A DNA stretch of 64,000 bases, from contig JABAKD010000002.1 of assembly GCA_012845835.1 (NCBI GenBank), forward strand, positions 17,917,629-17,981,628, given 5' to 3'. Made by a program: the position numbers and the translations under genes. The notes under the pieces were generated by a model. That model was given only the letters and a program-made list of their open reading frames with translations. It did not search any database and was not told where the DNA came from. The stretch is from Undaria pinnatifida. Its lineage: Eukaryota; Sar; Phaeophyceae; Laminariales; Alariaceae. Below are positions 24,101-33,285 of the stretch, piece by piece (within the stretch, counting starts at the first letter, position 1; each line of letters begins with the position of its first letter).

Positions 24101-26653
24101 TTCATGTGTCGTTTTCGTCGCATGCCTCCCGCCCTGCAGGTAGACTTCAACTCGTTCTCATGGCACACCCTGTTTCTTCTAGGCGGGGGAAACGTCCTCG
24201 GCAAAGCGATCGCCTCCAGCCAGCTACTCGACTACCTTGCCCACTGCATCGTACCTCTCTTACCCGAGGTATATGTGTATATTTGTGTGTTGTTCACGCT
24301 AAACTCATTTTTGTACCCACCGACATCCAGCAAATCCAGTGCTGATGCCCAGTGTTGATGCCCAGTGTTGATGCCCAGTGTTGATGCCGGTACTCCACCC
24401 TGTAGAGATGAAATACTCTGTGGTCATAAAAACTACCGGTACGAGACAAGAGGTGTACCTTGTAAATACCGAAAGGAGATTTGGCCATGCAATGCGAAAC
24501 ATAGTACAAGCCCCCCCCCTTCGAAATGTAGTTGGCTCCCTTTGAGATGTGGTTGACTTGAAATCCAGGGGGGGTGTCGCAAGTTGAACAATGAGAGGGG
24601 GAAAGATATAGAAAACTAAGAAGAAAAGTATGTATCCACCGCGCAAGTAACCCGGCAAGTAACACGGAGTATTCATAGCTACAACGAGGTCATAGTTCCA
24701 TATTGTGGCTGCTCGCTGTAAGTAGAAACTCGGGCAGCAGGAAGCTTGTAACTGTTGTCAAATTCTGTGCCTTGGTCGAAAAATTTGGAGAATCGTATAC
24801 GGTAGATGAACCTCGGCCGGTGGACCAAAAGAACTGGCACATTAGTTTCAGCTTTTTACCTCTCCGTACGAGTTTTATAGTGTCAGCGCGCAGAATGATT
24901 ATATTATGGACCGAACTCACCCTTGGCAAAACCTCAGGGGGCTCATATATCATCAAAGAGTAATAACGCGCGACCGGCCGGGATATCACGCAGCTTGCAA
25001 AGATGTGTATCGACCCTTGAACATATCGAACTCGCAGCTGACGTATTTTAAACATTTGAAAAGCAATAGACTTCGGCCGTCTCGACGAATAATCCCCCTT
25101 GGTTTTTGGCACCGACGAAATTATAAGTATGGGCATGCCCTCCCCGACGTCTGCGGCGGTAGAGGTAGGACTTTTAGGCGATTTTTTTAAATGAAATTTC
25201 AGGACTCTTTGAGACCAACTATTATGGAAAAAAAATGAGGCGATTATTTCTGCCTCGTATTTTTCGAGTTTTGGGGCTCCAGAAATAACTAGATGGTAAA
25301 TATAGGACCTCCATTATGGCTTTTAATTTGTAGAAAGTGGTTTTATTCTGAATTGGCAGGTCTTGTTTCTTTTTATATATGACACGTACACGCTGGGAGG
25401 TCTATCACCGGCGACGTTGGTTCACCACCACCTCTGCTGCTGCTGTTGCTGCTGCTGTGCTGCCTGGACGTTAAGCGTGCCCCCCCCCTTTCCCGTAAAC
25501 TCCCCCTCTCCGCATCGGTGGCATACTCACGGTTGGATTGCTTAACCGCGGTTGATCGGCCAGAAGAATGTATGCTGTACTGCGCTTCGGTCCCCCCCCC
25601 CCCCCCCCCCCTCCTCCAACCCCCCCCCTCACCCCCCAACCCACCCCTCACCCCTACCCCCACTCCCACCCCCACCCCCGTCCCCACCCCCGGTCCCACC
25701 CGAAGGTATATGGTCTTTAAGGATGATGGTCACGCATGATATGAGTGCACCCCGCCACACACACGCCTCCCTTCCCCCCCCTCCACATCCACCCTCGCCT
25801 CAATCCCTGCACCTTGTTTGTTTCCCTGTCCAGGACAATCGCTTCCTGCTTTTGGTTGAGGTGGTCTCGGTGACAATGTGTATCTCGACGTTCGTCAGCC
25901 ACACCGTGGCGGCCCTCATCCTCATGCCCATCATAGTCGAGGTGAGAAAGACCGAGCCACCTCGGGAGACAGGTGAAGGGCGGGGGGGGGGGGGCGTTGG
26001 TGCGGGTGGGATTTGGGGTGGGGGAGGGGAGGAGAGAGAGTGAGAGAGAGTGAGAGTATCCAGCAAAATTAACGTCATGTTTTTTAACCACGGGAAAGTT
26101 AAAACGCGCGCACCCAAGAGAGCCATTCCGACCATCAGCGCAGCATTTTCGAGTGTTATGTCCCGGAACATGATGGTAGCAGTACGACACGACGTGCTCC
26201 GTGCCGGCGTAGGGATGCGAAGGTCTGTGGCCGCCCTAAGTAATACGGACATGCATGACATGCCCCCCCCCCCCCCCCCCCCCGCTCCAACTCGATTTCA
26301 CACTATCCGCACGCTTCTTGTCGTGGTTCCTACCCATGTTCCCACCCTAACAGGTCGGGGTGAAGTGTGGAAACCCCGTTCTGCTTGGGATGGGGGCGGC
26401 GCTGGCCGTCTCTTCCGGGTGCGCGCTGCCGTTTTCGTCGTTCCCCAACGTGACTTCGCTGCTAGTCACGGACGACTACAACCGCAAGTACCTGGCGGTG
26501 CGAGATTTCGTGACGTCCGGCTTGCCCATGTCCTTGCTCTCGGTCGCGATGATCTGCACCCTCGGGTACGGGCTGATCGACTGGATCATGATGCCGCGGG
26601 TAATGATCTTGACCGATGATGATGGGGAGTTTGACGTCGATGCCGCTCGATGA
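6183..26653 (+). CDS. SPX-domain SLC13-family phosphate transporter, 18 exons
   Basis: Exons: 6183-6242, 10988-11090, 11851-12074, 13285-13374, 13942-14006, 14458-14628, 15127-15200, 16990-17111, 17503-17561, 17815-17939, 18387-18492, 19166-19254, 20659-20755, 22295-22400, 23280-23588, 24140-24268, 25834-25941, 26354-26653. Phases agree throughout; 778 residues. The SPX domain starts at Met1 (MKYGKQLQ) and ends about residue 262. A low-complexity loop (about 55-129) splits it, and the inositol-pyrophosphate-binding Lys helix (RKIVKKYDK, 221-229) is kept. The rest is a divalent-anion/Na+ symporter membrane domain with WVTEAVPYFVTALLIP, ISNHTAPVLC and, near the end, the paired VSHTVAALILMP. This matches PHO87/PHO90/PHO91-type low-affinity phosphate carriers of plasma or vacuolar membrane, in which SPX gates transport by phosphate status. 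Introns 2 and 6, and probably 14 and 15, use GC donors. A GT after residue 757 (MMPR) could instead lead to further exons. Confidence 0.9.
6390..6640 (+). repeat. tRNA-like dispersed repeat, intron 1 of the transporter gene
   Basis: Contains a box-A-like stretch (TAGCTCAAAAGGTAG near 6393) and the block TCTCGCCGACTTCGTAACAG followed by GGATCTCCGGGGCTC. The same block recurs near 19520 (plus) and, inverted, near 20050-20085. This is a mobile, Pol III-derived family, diverged between copies. Confidence 0.55.
6850..7087 (+). mobile_element. SINE-like element, 5'-truncated, with A-rich tail
   Basis: The body from about 6850 is repeated in inverse orientation at 7148-7375. Shared blocks include GCATACTCGTATAAA, CGACGAGCAGTGGGATTGCT, ACCTGTGACCACGGCTTGTC and the end of the body. 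It ends in an A-rich tail (about 7065-7087). The tRNA-like head of its partner is missing, which is the usual 5' truncation of target-primed insertion. Confidence 0.65.
7148..7475 (-). mobile_element. Full-length SINE-like element with tRNA-like head and poly(A) tail
   Basis: Read on the minus strand, the element starts with a tRNA-like head (about 7475-7370). The head holds a box A (TGGCGTATCAGG) and a box B (GAGTTCGAGCC). The body shared with 6850-7065 follows, and the element ends in a 16-base A tail (T-run 7148-7163 on plus). It lies tail-to-tail with its partner, about 60 bases apart, in intron 1 of the transporter gene. Confidence 0.7.
7962..8022 (+). repeat. Dispersed short repeat R2, copy B
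   Basis: GTCAGCTGTGAG, then AACTCAACTTTGCAAGCTGCG. Intron 1 of the transporter gene. Confidence 0.7.
8200..10420. repeat. Decayed repeat array in intron 1 of the transporter gene
   Basis: Related blocks recur near 8765, 9315, 9535 and 9735: a GCATGCTACCACGCGCGATG-like core, then ACGGCGACC and GGATACTAG. An inverted copy lies at about 10240-10330. Between them a GAGGCACATT...GCCCCCGGAA-like segment repeats at about 9275, 9500 and, inverted, 10330-10410. The copies differ enough that the array must be old. No coding capacity is evident. Confidence 0.55.
12130..12330 (+). repeat. Intronic repeat R1, copy 1 (intron 3 of the transporter gene)
   Basis: Begins right after a G-run with GTGTACTCAGTTTGTGCGTG, then GCCGTAGTC, ACCATAG, GCCGAGACGGAGCACGTC, GACCAGGCAGACATAGCTTG and AAGCGCGAAGCGCCGTGAGG. 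This is the longest copy together with 20985-21175. Confidence 0.75.
13430..13545 (+). repeat. Intronic repeat R1, copy 2 (intron 4)
   Basis: Follows a G-rich stretch. TATACTCGTTATAATGTATG, then GACCGTCGTCTTAAC, AATGCCGGGACGGGGCTTGT and CACCGACCAGG match the R1 order. Confidence 0.65.
14812..14976 (+). repeat. (CACC/CACGC)n tract near the 3' half of intron 6
   Basis: Tandem CACCCACC and CACGCACC units. It gives spurious Pro/Thr/His or Gly/Trp/Val frames only. Confidence 0.95.
15515..15590 (+). repeat. Dispersed short repeat R2, copy C
   Basis: CGTCAGCTATTGAGTTTGAT, then CAAGGGTCGATAACTCATAT and GCTGCGTGATACACCGGCCG. Closest to copy D on the other strand at 24970. Intron 7 of the transporter gene. 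Confidence 0.75.
15783..15962. mobile_element. MITE with TA target duplication (Tc1/mariner-like)
   Basis: A 180-base non-coding element. Its ends are inverted repeats of about 28 bases: CAGTAGGTGG then TATATAGTGCGGGT on the left, and the matching complement ending CCACCTACTG on the right. TA flanks both sides (15781-15782 and 15963-15964). Further inverted TATAGTGCGGGT-type words lie inside. TA duplications and CAGT ends are typical of Tc1/mariner/pogo-derived MITEs. It lies in intron 7 of the transporter gene. Confidence 0.85.
16100..16545 (+). repeat. Tandem array, three copies of a roughly 150-base unit
   Basis: Units start with GATGACGTGAT at 16100, 16251 and 16398 (spacings 151 and 147). 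Each contains AAACAGTG, GGCTTGTTGTCTCGTGCTTG, a TC-rich tract and CACCTATGTACATTTTTATA. The open frame on the minus strand is a by-product of the repetition. Intron 7 of the transporter gene. Confidence 0.9.
17185..17265 (+). repeat. Intronic repeat R1, copy 3 (intron 8)
   Basis: Immediately after a poly-G run: GTACTCATTCGTTGCTTGCC, TTAGTCGTTTGACCATTCAC and GAGATGGAGCAC. A shortened copy. Confidence 0.6.
17998..18160 (+). repeat. Intronic repeat R1, copies 4 and 5 (intron 10)
   Basis: Two shortened copies in a row, each next to a G-rich stretch: TACAATTCGTTGCGTGCCAT with GAGACGGAGCC, then GTCGTGCCATGCACGGCCGT with GGACCATAGATCATCTCATC. Confidence 0.6.
19380..19560 (+). repeat. tRNA-like repeat, intron 12
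   Basis: Contains an inverted pair of the box-A-like word (GCTACCCACTGAGCTAC near 19399; TACCTCAGTAGTTAGTGCT near 19436). The block TCTCGCCGACGTCGTAGCAG follows, shared with 6460 and, inverted, with 20050-20085. Confidence 0.55.
19625..19885 (-). repeat. Tandem array of four tRNA-like units of 60-70 bases
   Basis: Each unit on plus reads CCCGCGCACACCAGGCTC-like, then AGAAGCGGACAGTCTATCC, then a GACCATTGAGTCACGTG-like end. On the minus strand this is tRNA-like: TGGTCTAGTGGATAGACTG resembles a box A and D arm. The leftmost unit also keeps a box-B word (GGGTTCGAATCTC). I could not fold a convincing anticodon arm, so a functional tRNA is not claimed. Confidence 0.65.
19885..20200. repeat. Further tRNA-like repeat copies, intron 12
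   Basis: TAGCTCAGTGGGTAGTGCTA at 19888 (plus), an inverted copy with GCACTACCCACTGAGCTACT near 20130, and TAGCTCGGTGGGTAGTG near 20168 (plus). The TCTCGCCGAC block is present in inverse orientation near 20075. Same family as 6390 and 27515. Confidence 0.55.
20840..21175 (+). repeat. Intronic repeat R1, copies 6 and 7 in tandem (intron 13)
   Basis: Two copies in a row, each starting after a G-run with a GTGTACTCAGTTTGTACATG-like word. CGTAGTCGTATGACCATAGA, ATGCCGGGACGGAGC, TCACCAACCAGGCAGACATT and GCGAAGCGCCGTGAG follow. The second continues to about 21175, like the copy at 12130-12330. Confidence 0.8.
21490..21640 (+). repeat. Intronic repeat R1, copy 8 (intron 13)
   Basis: After GGGATGGGAGGG: GTACTCATTTAATGTGCAGC, CCGTAGTCATATAACCATTG, GCCTGGACGGAGCACGTCGG and CACCCACCAGGCAATCACCG. 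A third R1 copy in the same intron. Confidence 0.75.
22780..23270 (+). repeat. Cytosine-rich (CCCCAC)-like tract in intron 14
   Basis: About 490 bases of CCCCAC, CCCC(A/G)CC and related words directly before the acceptor of exon 15. Frames through it (Pro/His/Thr or Gly/Val) are spurious, although one is open into the true exon. Confidence 0.9.
23520..23945 (+). repeat. Threefold tandem duplication of the exon 15 / intron 15 junction
   Basis: The last 60 coding bases of exon 15 (GGCATTATCGCCCTCCTGTT through CTCAGCGAG) plus the intron start recur at about 23715-23785 and 23870-23940. The copies translate to variants of the same membrane segment: GIIALLFIVVAFGSGILSE, GIIALLLITIAFDAGILGE and GIFALLFIRIAFGSGILSE. 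Each ends in a GAG|GCG donor-like site. GTTTTG/GGGTTG-rich spacers were duplicated with them. Confidence 0.85.
24337..24388 (+). repeat. 13-base tandem repeat, four copies
   Basis: CAGTGTTGATGCC repeated four times (the first with one change), in intron 16 of the transporter gene. Confidence 0.95.
24970..25055 (-). repeat. Dispersed short repeat R2, copy D
   Basis: On the minus strand: TACGTCAGCTGCGAGTTCGA, TTCAAGGGTCGATACACATC and TTTGCAAGCTGCGTGATATC. Shares the CAAGGGTCGATA segment with copy C. Intron 16 of the transporter gene. Confidence 0.75.
26155..26265 (-). repeat. Intronic repeat R1, copy 9, inverted (intron 17)
   Basis: On the minus strand, just after the complement of the poly-C run at about 26263-26283: CATGTCCGTATTACTTAGGG, GCATCCCTACGCCGGCACGG and AGCACGTCGTG. 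Confidence 0.6.
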
Positions 26654-26764
26654 CGTGCCCACTTATTTTACGGGGACGCATTTCAGCGCCGCCCCCGCCC
26701 CCTACCCCCTACCTTCCCTCCCCCTCTCCCTTCTCCCCCTACCATCCTCCCCCCCCCCGCCCAA

Positions 26765-26890
26765 TTCTCGCTCGGTGCAAGGGACGTCTGTCTGGTCCGC
26801 GAAAACCGGACATTCTCCGTCGCGGCATCGTAGGGACGCGAGGATCTATTGGCTTAACACGGCGATGCGTGATAATGAGTACACTCCCCC
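26765..26890 (-). repeat. Intronic repeat R1, copy 10, inverted, just 3' of the transporter stop
   Basis: On the minus strand: GTGTACTCATTATCACGCAT, GCGTCCCTACGATGCCGCGA, CGGAGAATGTCCGGTTTTCG and GACCAGACAGACGTCCCTTG. The only copy outside the coding span, about 110 bases past the stop codon, so perhaps in the 3' UTR. Confidence 0.7.
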
Positions 26891-28971
26891 TCCCCGCCTC
26901 GTTCTCTCCCATCCCCCCTCCTTGGAGGGGGCGGGGGATCGAGTCCTGGGAGCGAGCTGCGTTCCTTATTTTTTTCCATTCGTTTTGGCCATGGGTGACG
27001 CCTCTTACGTAAAACGTTGCTTGCTTGTGAGCGAGGGCGGGTGTGTGACGGGACTCGTTGTTTTGCTGGTGCTTGACCCAGAGCGCGCTATGTACGATCC
27101 ATGCATGGCAAAAGAGAAAATGTTTCGTTTGTTTTTCTGGTGTTTTTGCGGGATATATATGTCTGTTTTGTTTGTTTTTATGGTGTTTTTGCGGGATATA
27201 TATATTGTATGCGTGTCCCAACGCCAATTAAGGAATACAATAATCGGATGTGTACTTAGACATTACCGGCTGTCAGATCTGTTGACCGGAGACCGTTTAA
27301 AAGGACCAGGCGGTGCGCGTAATGCGCAAATCGCCTTCCGTGGTATACTAATTCAAGGTGAACAGTGCCAAAAAACGTAGATATGCATTTCTACAGGAGT
27401 AAAAAGGAGAGGAGTTGAGGCGGAGAGAGAGGGGAAGGGTGTTGGTCAGATAGCGCTAGCCTGCGTAGTTGCGTGATTAAATAGGCTAAGTGAGCAGTAC
27501 ATCTGCCGTTTGCTTATATAGCACTACCCGCTAGCCTACATAGCCACGTAAATTTAATATGATATTTACCGGGGACCATAGCCATCGGGACCTACGATAA
27601 ACGCTTGAACCTATATTTTCCTCAAATTTTACTAGCCATATCTGGTCTTGATTATCAGGGATTTTCGCGGGTCATGACTCGGCTGGCGTGTCGGGTCAGG
27701 AGGTTCTCGGAACCTTGCAGGTCCGAGTCTGGTTGGGTCGCGAGGTGTTCAAAATCTCAAGGGCTGGGTCGGTTCGGGCTGGGTCAGGAGGTGATCAGCA
27801 CTCCCGGGCGGGGTCGGGTCGGGTCAACCTGACTCGATCCGACCCGCGGGAAGCGGTCCGGCCCGTGAGAAGCCTGGCTGATTTCTAAGTTCCACCGTAA
27901 TACCACTCTGTCCGTAAACGTAAGCACCGTTTCGTAATACTATTTATATGCATAGTGTGCTTGGAGTTCCGGACAGATTCGTAGTGGCTAGCGCTTTTTA
28001 ACCATCAAGGGAACCGGGGGGGCGGGGGCGGGGGACGGTTGGCTGAAGGATCCTTGGCTTTGAAGGCGTTTAAGCGCGCGTTCAATCGCTATTACTGCGG
28101 CTGCAGTTTCTTCCTCGCCGCGTACTCAGAGTAGCGAAGCCGAGGGGTTTCAAATCGATGGCATGACCCAGGCATTGGATGGGGAGGGGTCATTTTGGAG
28201 TTTTGTTTTTGTTGTCGTGGCGCGGGCTCACTCGCGCGAGTGACCTTCCTGTTCCTTCGCGGTGTTGACGCTTCCTTGCTGTTTTATTTTTTGCGATATG
28301 AATCCGCGGACGGAAAGATTTGCTGCGCTGCGCCAAGATAAATCACCTGAAGAGTGTTTTGTCCCGTGAGGTACAGTCACGCATGCGAGTCGTGGAAACC
28401 CGGATGTGAAAATGGGGTTATATCATAACATCCCCCCTGGTACGGTAGCCTTGCTCGCGCGGACGTGAATTTCGAGTTCGCGGCGATTGTGTAAACTGTG
28501 AGTGTCTGGTAAGTGGTGAAGCGGGTAACCACTGCATGCCGCGGCCAGCTCATGTGCTCGCTGTGAGAGGACCGTTCATATGCAGTTGCGTGTTGTATTT
28601 AGTGTTGCAGGTCGCGTGCGTTTTGTTTCTCCCTGGTGTTGGGGAGGTGTCGTGCGGCAAGCAATCGGTAGGATAGTAGGATAGGCAGTGTGGTGAGTGA
28701 ACTTGTATTTTTTGTTTTACCCTTCCGCCGGAGGTTTTATAAGAAAACTACGTACGTTGGCGGGTGTGTGTTTTGTTGTTGCGATTGTCTGTTCCGAGGC
28801 AGCGTGACTTGCGCGCATGTGGAGTGACATGCGATTTCCCACCTCTGCTTGTATATCCCGCGCTTTTTGTCGAGCGTGCTTGTGTTGAGGTATGGACGCG
28901 ATGGCGGTTGGGGAGGTTACGGATTCTCCGTGGTAGATTGGCTTTAAGGTATCGGGAAATTTGTGATGGCT

Positions 28972-29340
28972 TCACTGAGTAAACGTATTGCTTCTAAAGC
29001 GCAGAGGTGTTGCTCTGCACGCGGGGCCCAGCGACGCTTCTAAGGTTACTCCGGACTCCTGGCTCGTACATGTGAAGAGTGGTTGTGGTCTTCGTTCAAG
29101 CTCATCCCGTAAAAAATCAACGAAGTCGCAAAGGTCATCATCCTTGGCACGCATACATATCATGCCGCACAATGCGCGGGTTTCTCCGCTGGGCGGGCAG
29201 CGGGGGTGCGCCCCGCCCCGCTCCTGGCCGCCGTCGTTTTCCTGTTGAAAGCTACGAGCACATTGGAGCGGGGCGGGGCTCCGCTCCCCGCCGCCTTCGT
29301 CGCCTGCTGAAAGCTGCGAGGAGTACAGAGTATAGAGCAA
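28972..29340 (-). other. Open frame of 122 codons, uncertain
   Basis: This frame has a non-repetitive C-terminal half (around AKDDDLCDFVDFLRDELE). I recognise no family, see no splice context and place little weight on it. The GC-rich part at 29190-29310 contains two imperfect copies of a GGAGCGGGGCGGGG-type word. It may be a transposon remnant or chance. Confidence 0.2.
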
Positions 29341-29499
29341 GTAGTACTGCTATTTCTGCTGTTGTGCTCTGTACTCGGACTGGGAGTACTGGCTGTAGTG
29401 CTAGTTCTTCTGACGGCGGCGGACGTGTGATGATATTTTTCATTATTGTTATTGTTTTTTAGAACCAGTTCCTGGTACGAAAATTAATTGTCAACACCT

Positions 29500-30980
29500 C
29501 GGATAATGTAACACTCCGGCAACACTTAGCTACGTTATGAAGCCTAACACGACGGATTCGCAACGTCCTACCATAGTGTTAGCACTCGAGGAGCAACCGA
29601 GCGGTTGCTCGCTTGACAAGATAACATAGCGTTAAATGTGCCTACACGAACGTTATAGCGCAGTAGTACCGTGACGGTGCTTCTGGATCGCGTCGGCTCT
29701 GTTTCGGTAACATAGTGTTGCGCTGTGATCAGGGTGCGTGTACGAACATCGTAACACAATGTTAGGATTCGCCCAGAATCGCAAGTTGTCAACATAATAT
29801 GCACAAGATCACTTCCTCCCGATTCGCTAACATGCTATCATATGTTAGATTAAGCTCTAGACACAAACACATTAACGTAAGGCTAATGGGGATTGTCGTG
29901 ATATCCATAACACTAACGTTATTCGAACCTTAGTCCACCCCCCCCCTCATTCTTCCGTAGGGTCGGATAAAGCGAAAGTTTGCGTAAGTTATGTAAGTGA
30001 CAGCCTGGACTGGTCGCGTAGTAACACACTCCGTTAGGATGCTATCTAAATAATTCCGAGGGACTTCTTGATACGTTATGTTACCACGTTACCAGCATTA
30101 AATACCTGACTGTAACGACCGTCAACGTCCCGTTACTATGTCGTTACCTCGAAAGAAAACCCGACATAATAGTATGGTACAGTACGACTGTGTTACGGGT
30201 GGAGCTAAAACTATTATAACATAATGCTACGATGGTATCGTTGTCGTCTCTTAGCGATCTAACATGTACTACTAGGGTTAGACTAAAAGTGGCATCTCGG
30301 GGTTCCATTACGTTTTCGTTTTCCTGATTCTGAAGGAGACCGCCATGGATCCCAAGGATATTTTGCTTGAGACCGGGGACGGAGGGGTTTCCAACAATGT
30401 CGGAGGCGTTGTCCTTCCGGGAAATTTTTTATCCCCTGTTTTGGGTTTTCATCTGCGGAAGTCGTTTTGGGGGAGGGCGAGGGGGGGGTGATATCGTATC
30501 CTCCCCGGGTATGCAATATGTTAGCGTCATATGGGGCATATACGTTATCCGTCTAACGTGTGTTAATACAGCAACCATTAATAATAAGCATTCCGCTTAC
30601 ACCGAAACATTGCGTTACGGCCTACTCGCTGCCGACCCTGTTCCACGGCTGGACGTGTAGTGTGTCACAACTAACTTTGTGCACGGGCGAAGACAACACT
30701 ATCATAGTAACACTATCATAGTAACATAACGTTATCGATAAATTGGTCATGTACGATATCCGTCTAACGCGTGTTAAGCTAGCAACCAGGAATCCCGCTA
30801 ATAACACCGTAAAATTGTACGTTCACGCCACGGGCAGCAGATCCTACCGCTGCGGTAACATTACACTGCTGCTGCCAATACTGATGCAACATAACACTCT
30901 GACCAATTGATAATCGATCTATACCGGCGATGACGTTCAACGATCTACTGCCGATGGCGTAACGTAGAAATCGCAACAAC
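29500..30980. repeat. TAAC/GTTA-dense region
   Basis: Words such as TAACG, GTTAC, TAACA and CGTTA occur every few tens of bases on both strands over about 1.5 kb. One pair of related segments is visible: ATCCGTCTAACGTGTGTTAA at about 30548 and ATCCGTCTAACGCGTGTTAA at about 30759, each followed by a GCAACCA word. It looks like a decayed satellite or mobile-element cluster. The insert at 30290-30510 differs in composition. Confidence 0.5.
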
Positions 30981-33285
30981 TAAAAAAAGGATACCTGGTA
31001 ACTTTTTCCCCACCCGCCGGAGGATTTTTTTTTAAAAGCGAATTTTAGCTCCGAGTTTTTTCCCCAATTCCGAGTACTTGATCCCTAACTCCAAGTAGTG
31101 CATGTCCCCGCAAAAATGAGCGTGCTCTTCGAAATAGAAGGGGTTGTTACTGGGAGTTGTGTATACGAATTAGAGCAAGTAAGTCGATAAGTAAGGTATG
31201 ACTCTCCTTGCAGCTCCTTGATTGCTAAGGGGCACTATGGGACGGACCCTAACTACTGCTACCGTAATTCGCCCACAGATCTGATGTTACTATAGGAGAC
31301 TCGAATCAAAGTGCTCTTGATTTTTCTTCCTGGAAAATCGTATCTCTGGCAACAGAAAGGACCGAGATTTTTTTCTCAATCTTAGAGTATAGTCTAATAA
31401 TAACGCCTCCACACAATATATAGGGGGGGGCCGGGGATACCACCATAGCACAAGGGGTTGGAGGGTGATGATGTGTGCGCTGTTGGCGCGAATATTTTCT
31501 AACCGCCACGCCGTTACGAGGTGCGGGGCGTGCTGGGGGCGCCGCACGGGTTCGATGGTGTAGCGTGTTGATGTATTTTCCAGGCGGAGTTATCTGGCTG
31601 TACTGCAGTGCCATTGACAATGGACTGATTTTCCCTAGGTGTTCCAACTAACTTTTCAAGTTTGGGTGGTGGTACAATACTGTGGCTGGGAAATATGGCG
31701 CTACTTGGTGGCCAATGTCTGCGCCAAGAATAAACGGTACAAATTGCAACATTTGTTAGCGATGATGCATTTTGTGATTTTCCAGTGGGAGAGACTTTTT
31801 ACATAGATGTTGCCAGGGTATCAACAGAATTGCCGTGGCTTAAGTTCCAGTTGCTCCCGTGCTGGCAATGATGATTTCCGCGTGCTCTGAATGAGTCGCA
31901 GTTGTTACTATACTGAGACTCGCGACAAAGGGGAATTTCATTATGGCCGGTGGGCCGATTGTGCAATGAAGGGTGAAGACGATCATCAAGACAGTGACGA
32001 CAACGGTGACCATGATGGTGACGGTGATGATCGTCGTGATCGCGATAAAGATCATGATGACCATGACCATGGCGATGTGATTGACAAAAACGATTCTGAC
32101 GAAGAGGACAAGGAGAAGGATTATGACAAGGACAACCGTTTTGATGCTTCTTCGGAAGTGCATGGGCGGGGGGGGGGGGCGGGGGGGCGGGGGTTGGCCC
32201 TGGTGGCTTGAGGGGGTAGAGCCAGGACGACATGGACGCACACCTAGTATTCGTGGTTGTTGGTTGTTGGATTCATTTTTTTCCAAGACTTAACTTTTAG
32301 TGGTCTGGATTTTCGTTTTTCTTGTCACCTTTTTCATTGTTGACACTAACGCTGCGCATTGTCGGACGGAAAACCAAAACAAAAATATTAACAGTGACAG
32401 GAATCGTTCTACGCTAGCCCTTTCCTAACTGTTCTTTAACGAAACCGCCGTTTTTGAAACCAGCTTCCGGCCGTACGGTGTCCCATTGCCACCCCAACGC
32501 CACCGTCCCATAGTCCTTTGAAAGCAAGAAAATACAGGGAAATTATTGTTTCCACGGCATCCTTCCTCGTGTCGAGCAGCGATGAAACGCTCGTTGAACA
32601 TAATCTCGCTGTTTTTGGGGGGGGCGGCTATATCGTAGAATCAGTCGAAGATGAGGAGCGGCGGCAAAGCACCCAGAAGAGTCACTCACTGCATCCCACC
32701 CGAAGTTGTCCCCTCTTTTTGCATCTCTCCTGTCGGTGTCAAACCGCCCCGAAAACAGCATGTGTATTCCGCCGACAACCCGCGCCTTCAGGCGATATTT
32801 CCGACAAAACCAAAACGTAATCACGATTTCCTTATTTCACAATCTCAAAAAAGCGCGGTGCGCTCTTCACGCGGCGCGCCTCTTCATCGGCTTTGCGGTC
32901 GACGTAGCAAATCAAACCGCAGGGTAAGCTCAAATCAGCAACAACCGGTGTGCTTCCAAGTATAGCTGAGTGACAAGCATACCGTCGGGATGTCGCACAA
33001 AAGCCGTATAGAGACAAATGTCGACGGTACGAGACGTGCGATATGGTTATGAAGTCGACTGAGAGTTCGCAGAGAGAACAGGGATGTTTTCCCCCCGGGA
33101 TGGGTTTAACGGGTGGGTTCTCATGGTTGAAGCGCGGGGGGAGAACATGTAGACACGGAGTTGAACACAGAAGAACAGATGTACCCAAGGCATAAAATAA
33201 AGTGAGCTCATCGGGACCTCCCGACCAACATACACACCTCTTGAGTTCATGAGTATTTGATTTCAAAATTGTGTATATCGCGGAC

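Larger units (their letters stand above)
26654..33285. other. Gene-poor convergent spacer
   Basis: This 6.6 kb lies between two genes that end toward each other, the transporter (plus) and the LdpA homologue (minus). I found no gene with a recognisable product. It contains an inverted R1 copy (26765-26890), a doubled word around TGTTTTTGCGGGATATATAT (27125-27205), a GGGTC-rich stretch (27660-27860) and the TAAC/GTTA-dense region 29500-30980. A GAT/GAC-rich stretch lies at 31975-32140. Minus-strand frames at 28972-29340 and 30283-30516 show no family signature. Confidence 0.6.

Noticed and set aside
30283-30516. Minus-strand 77-codon frame in the TAAC-rich region
   Set aside because: Short, with no motif or splice context.
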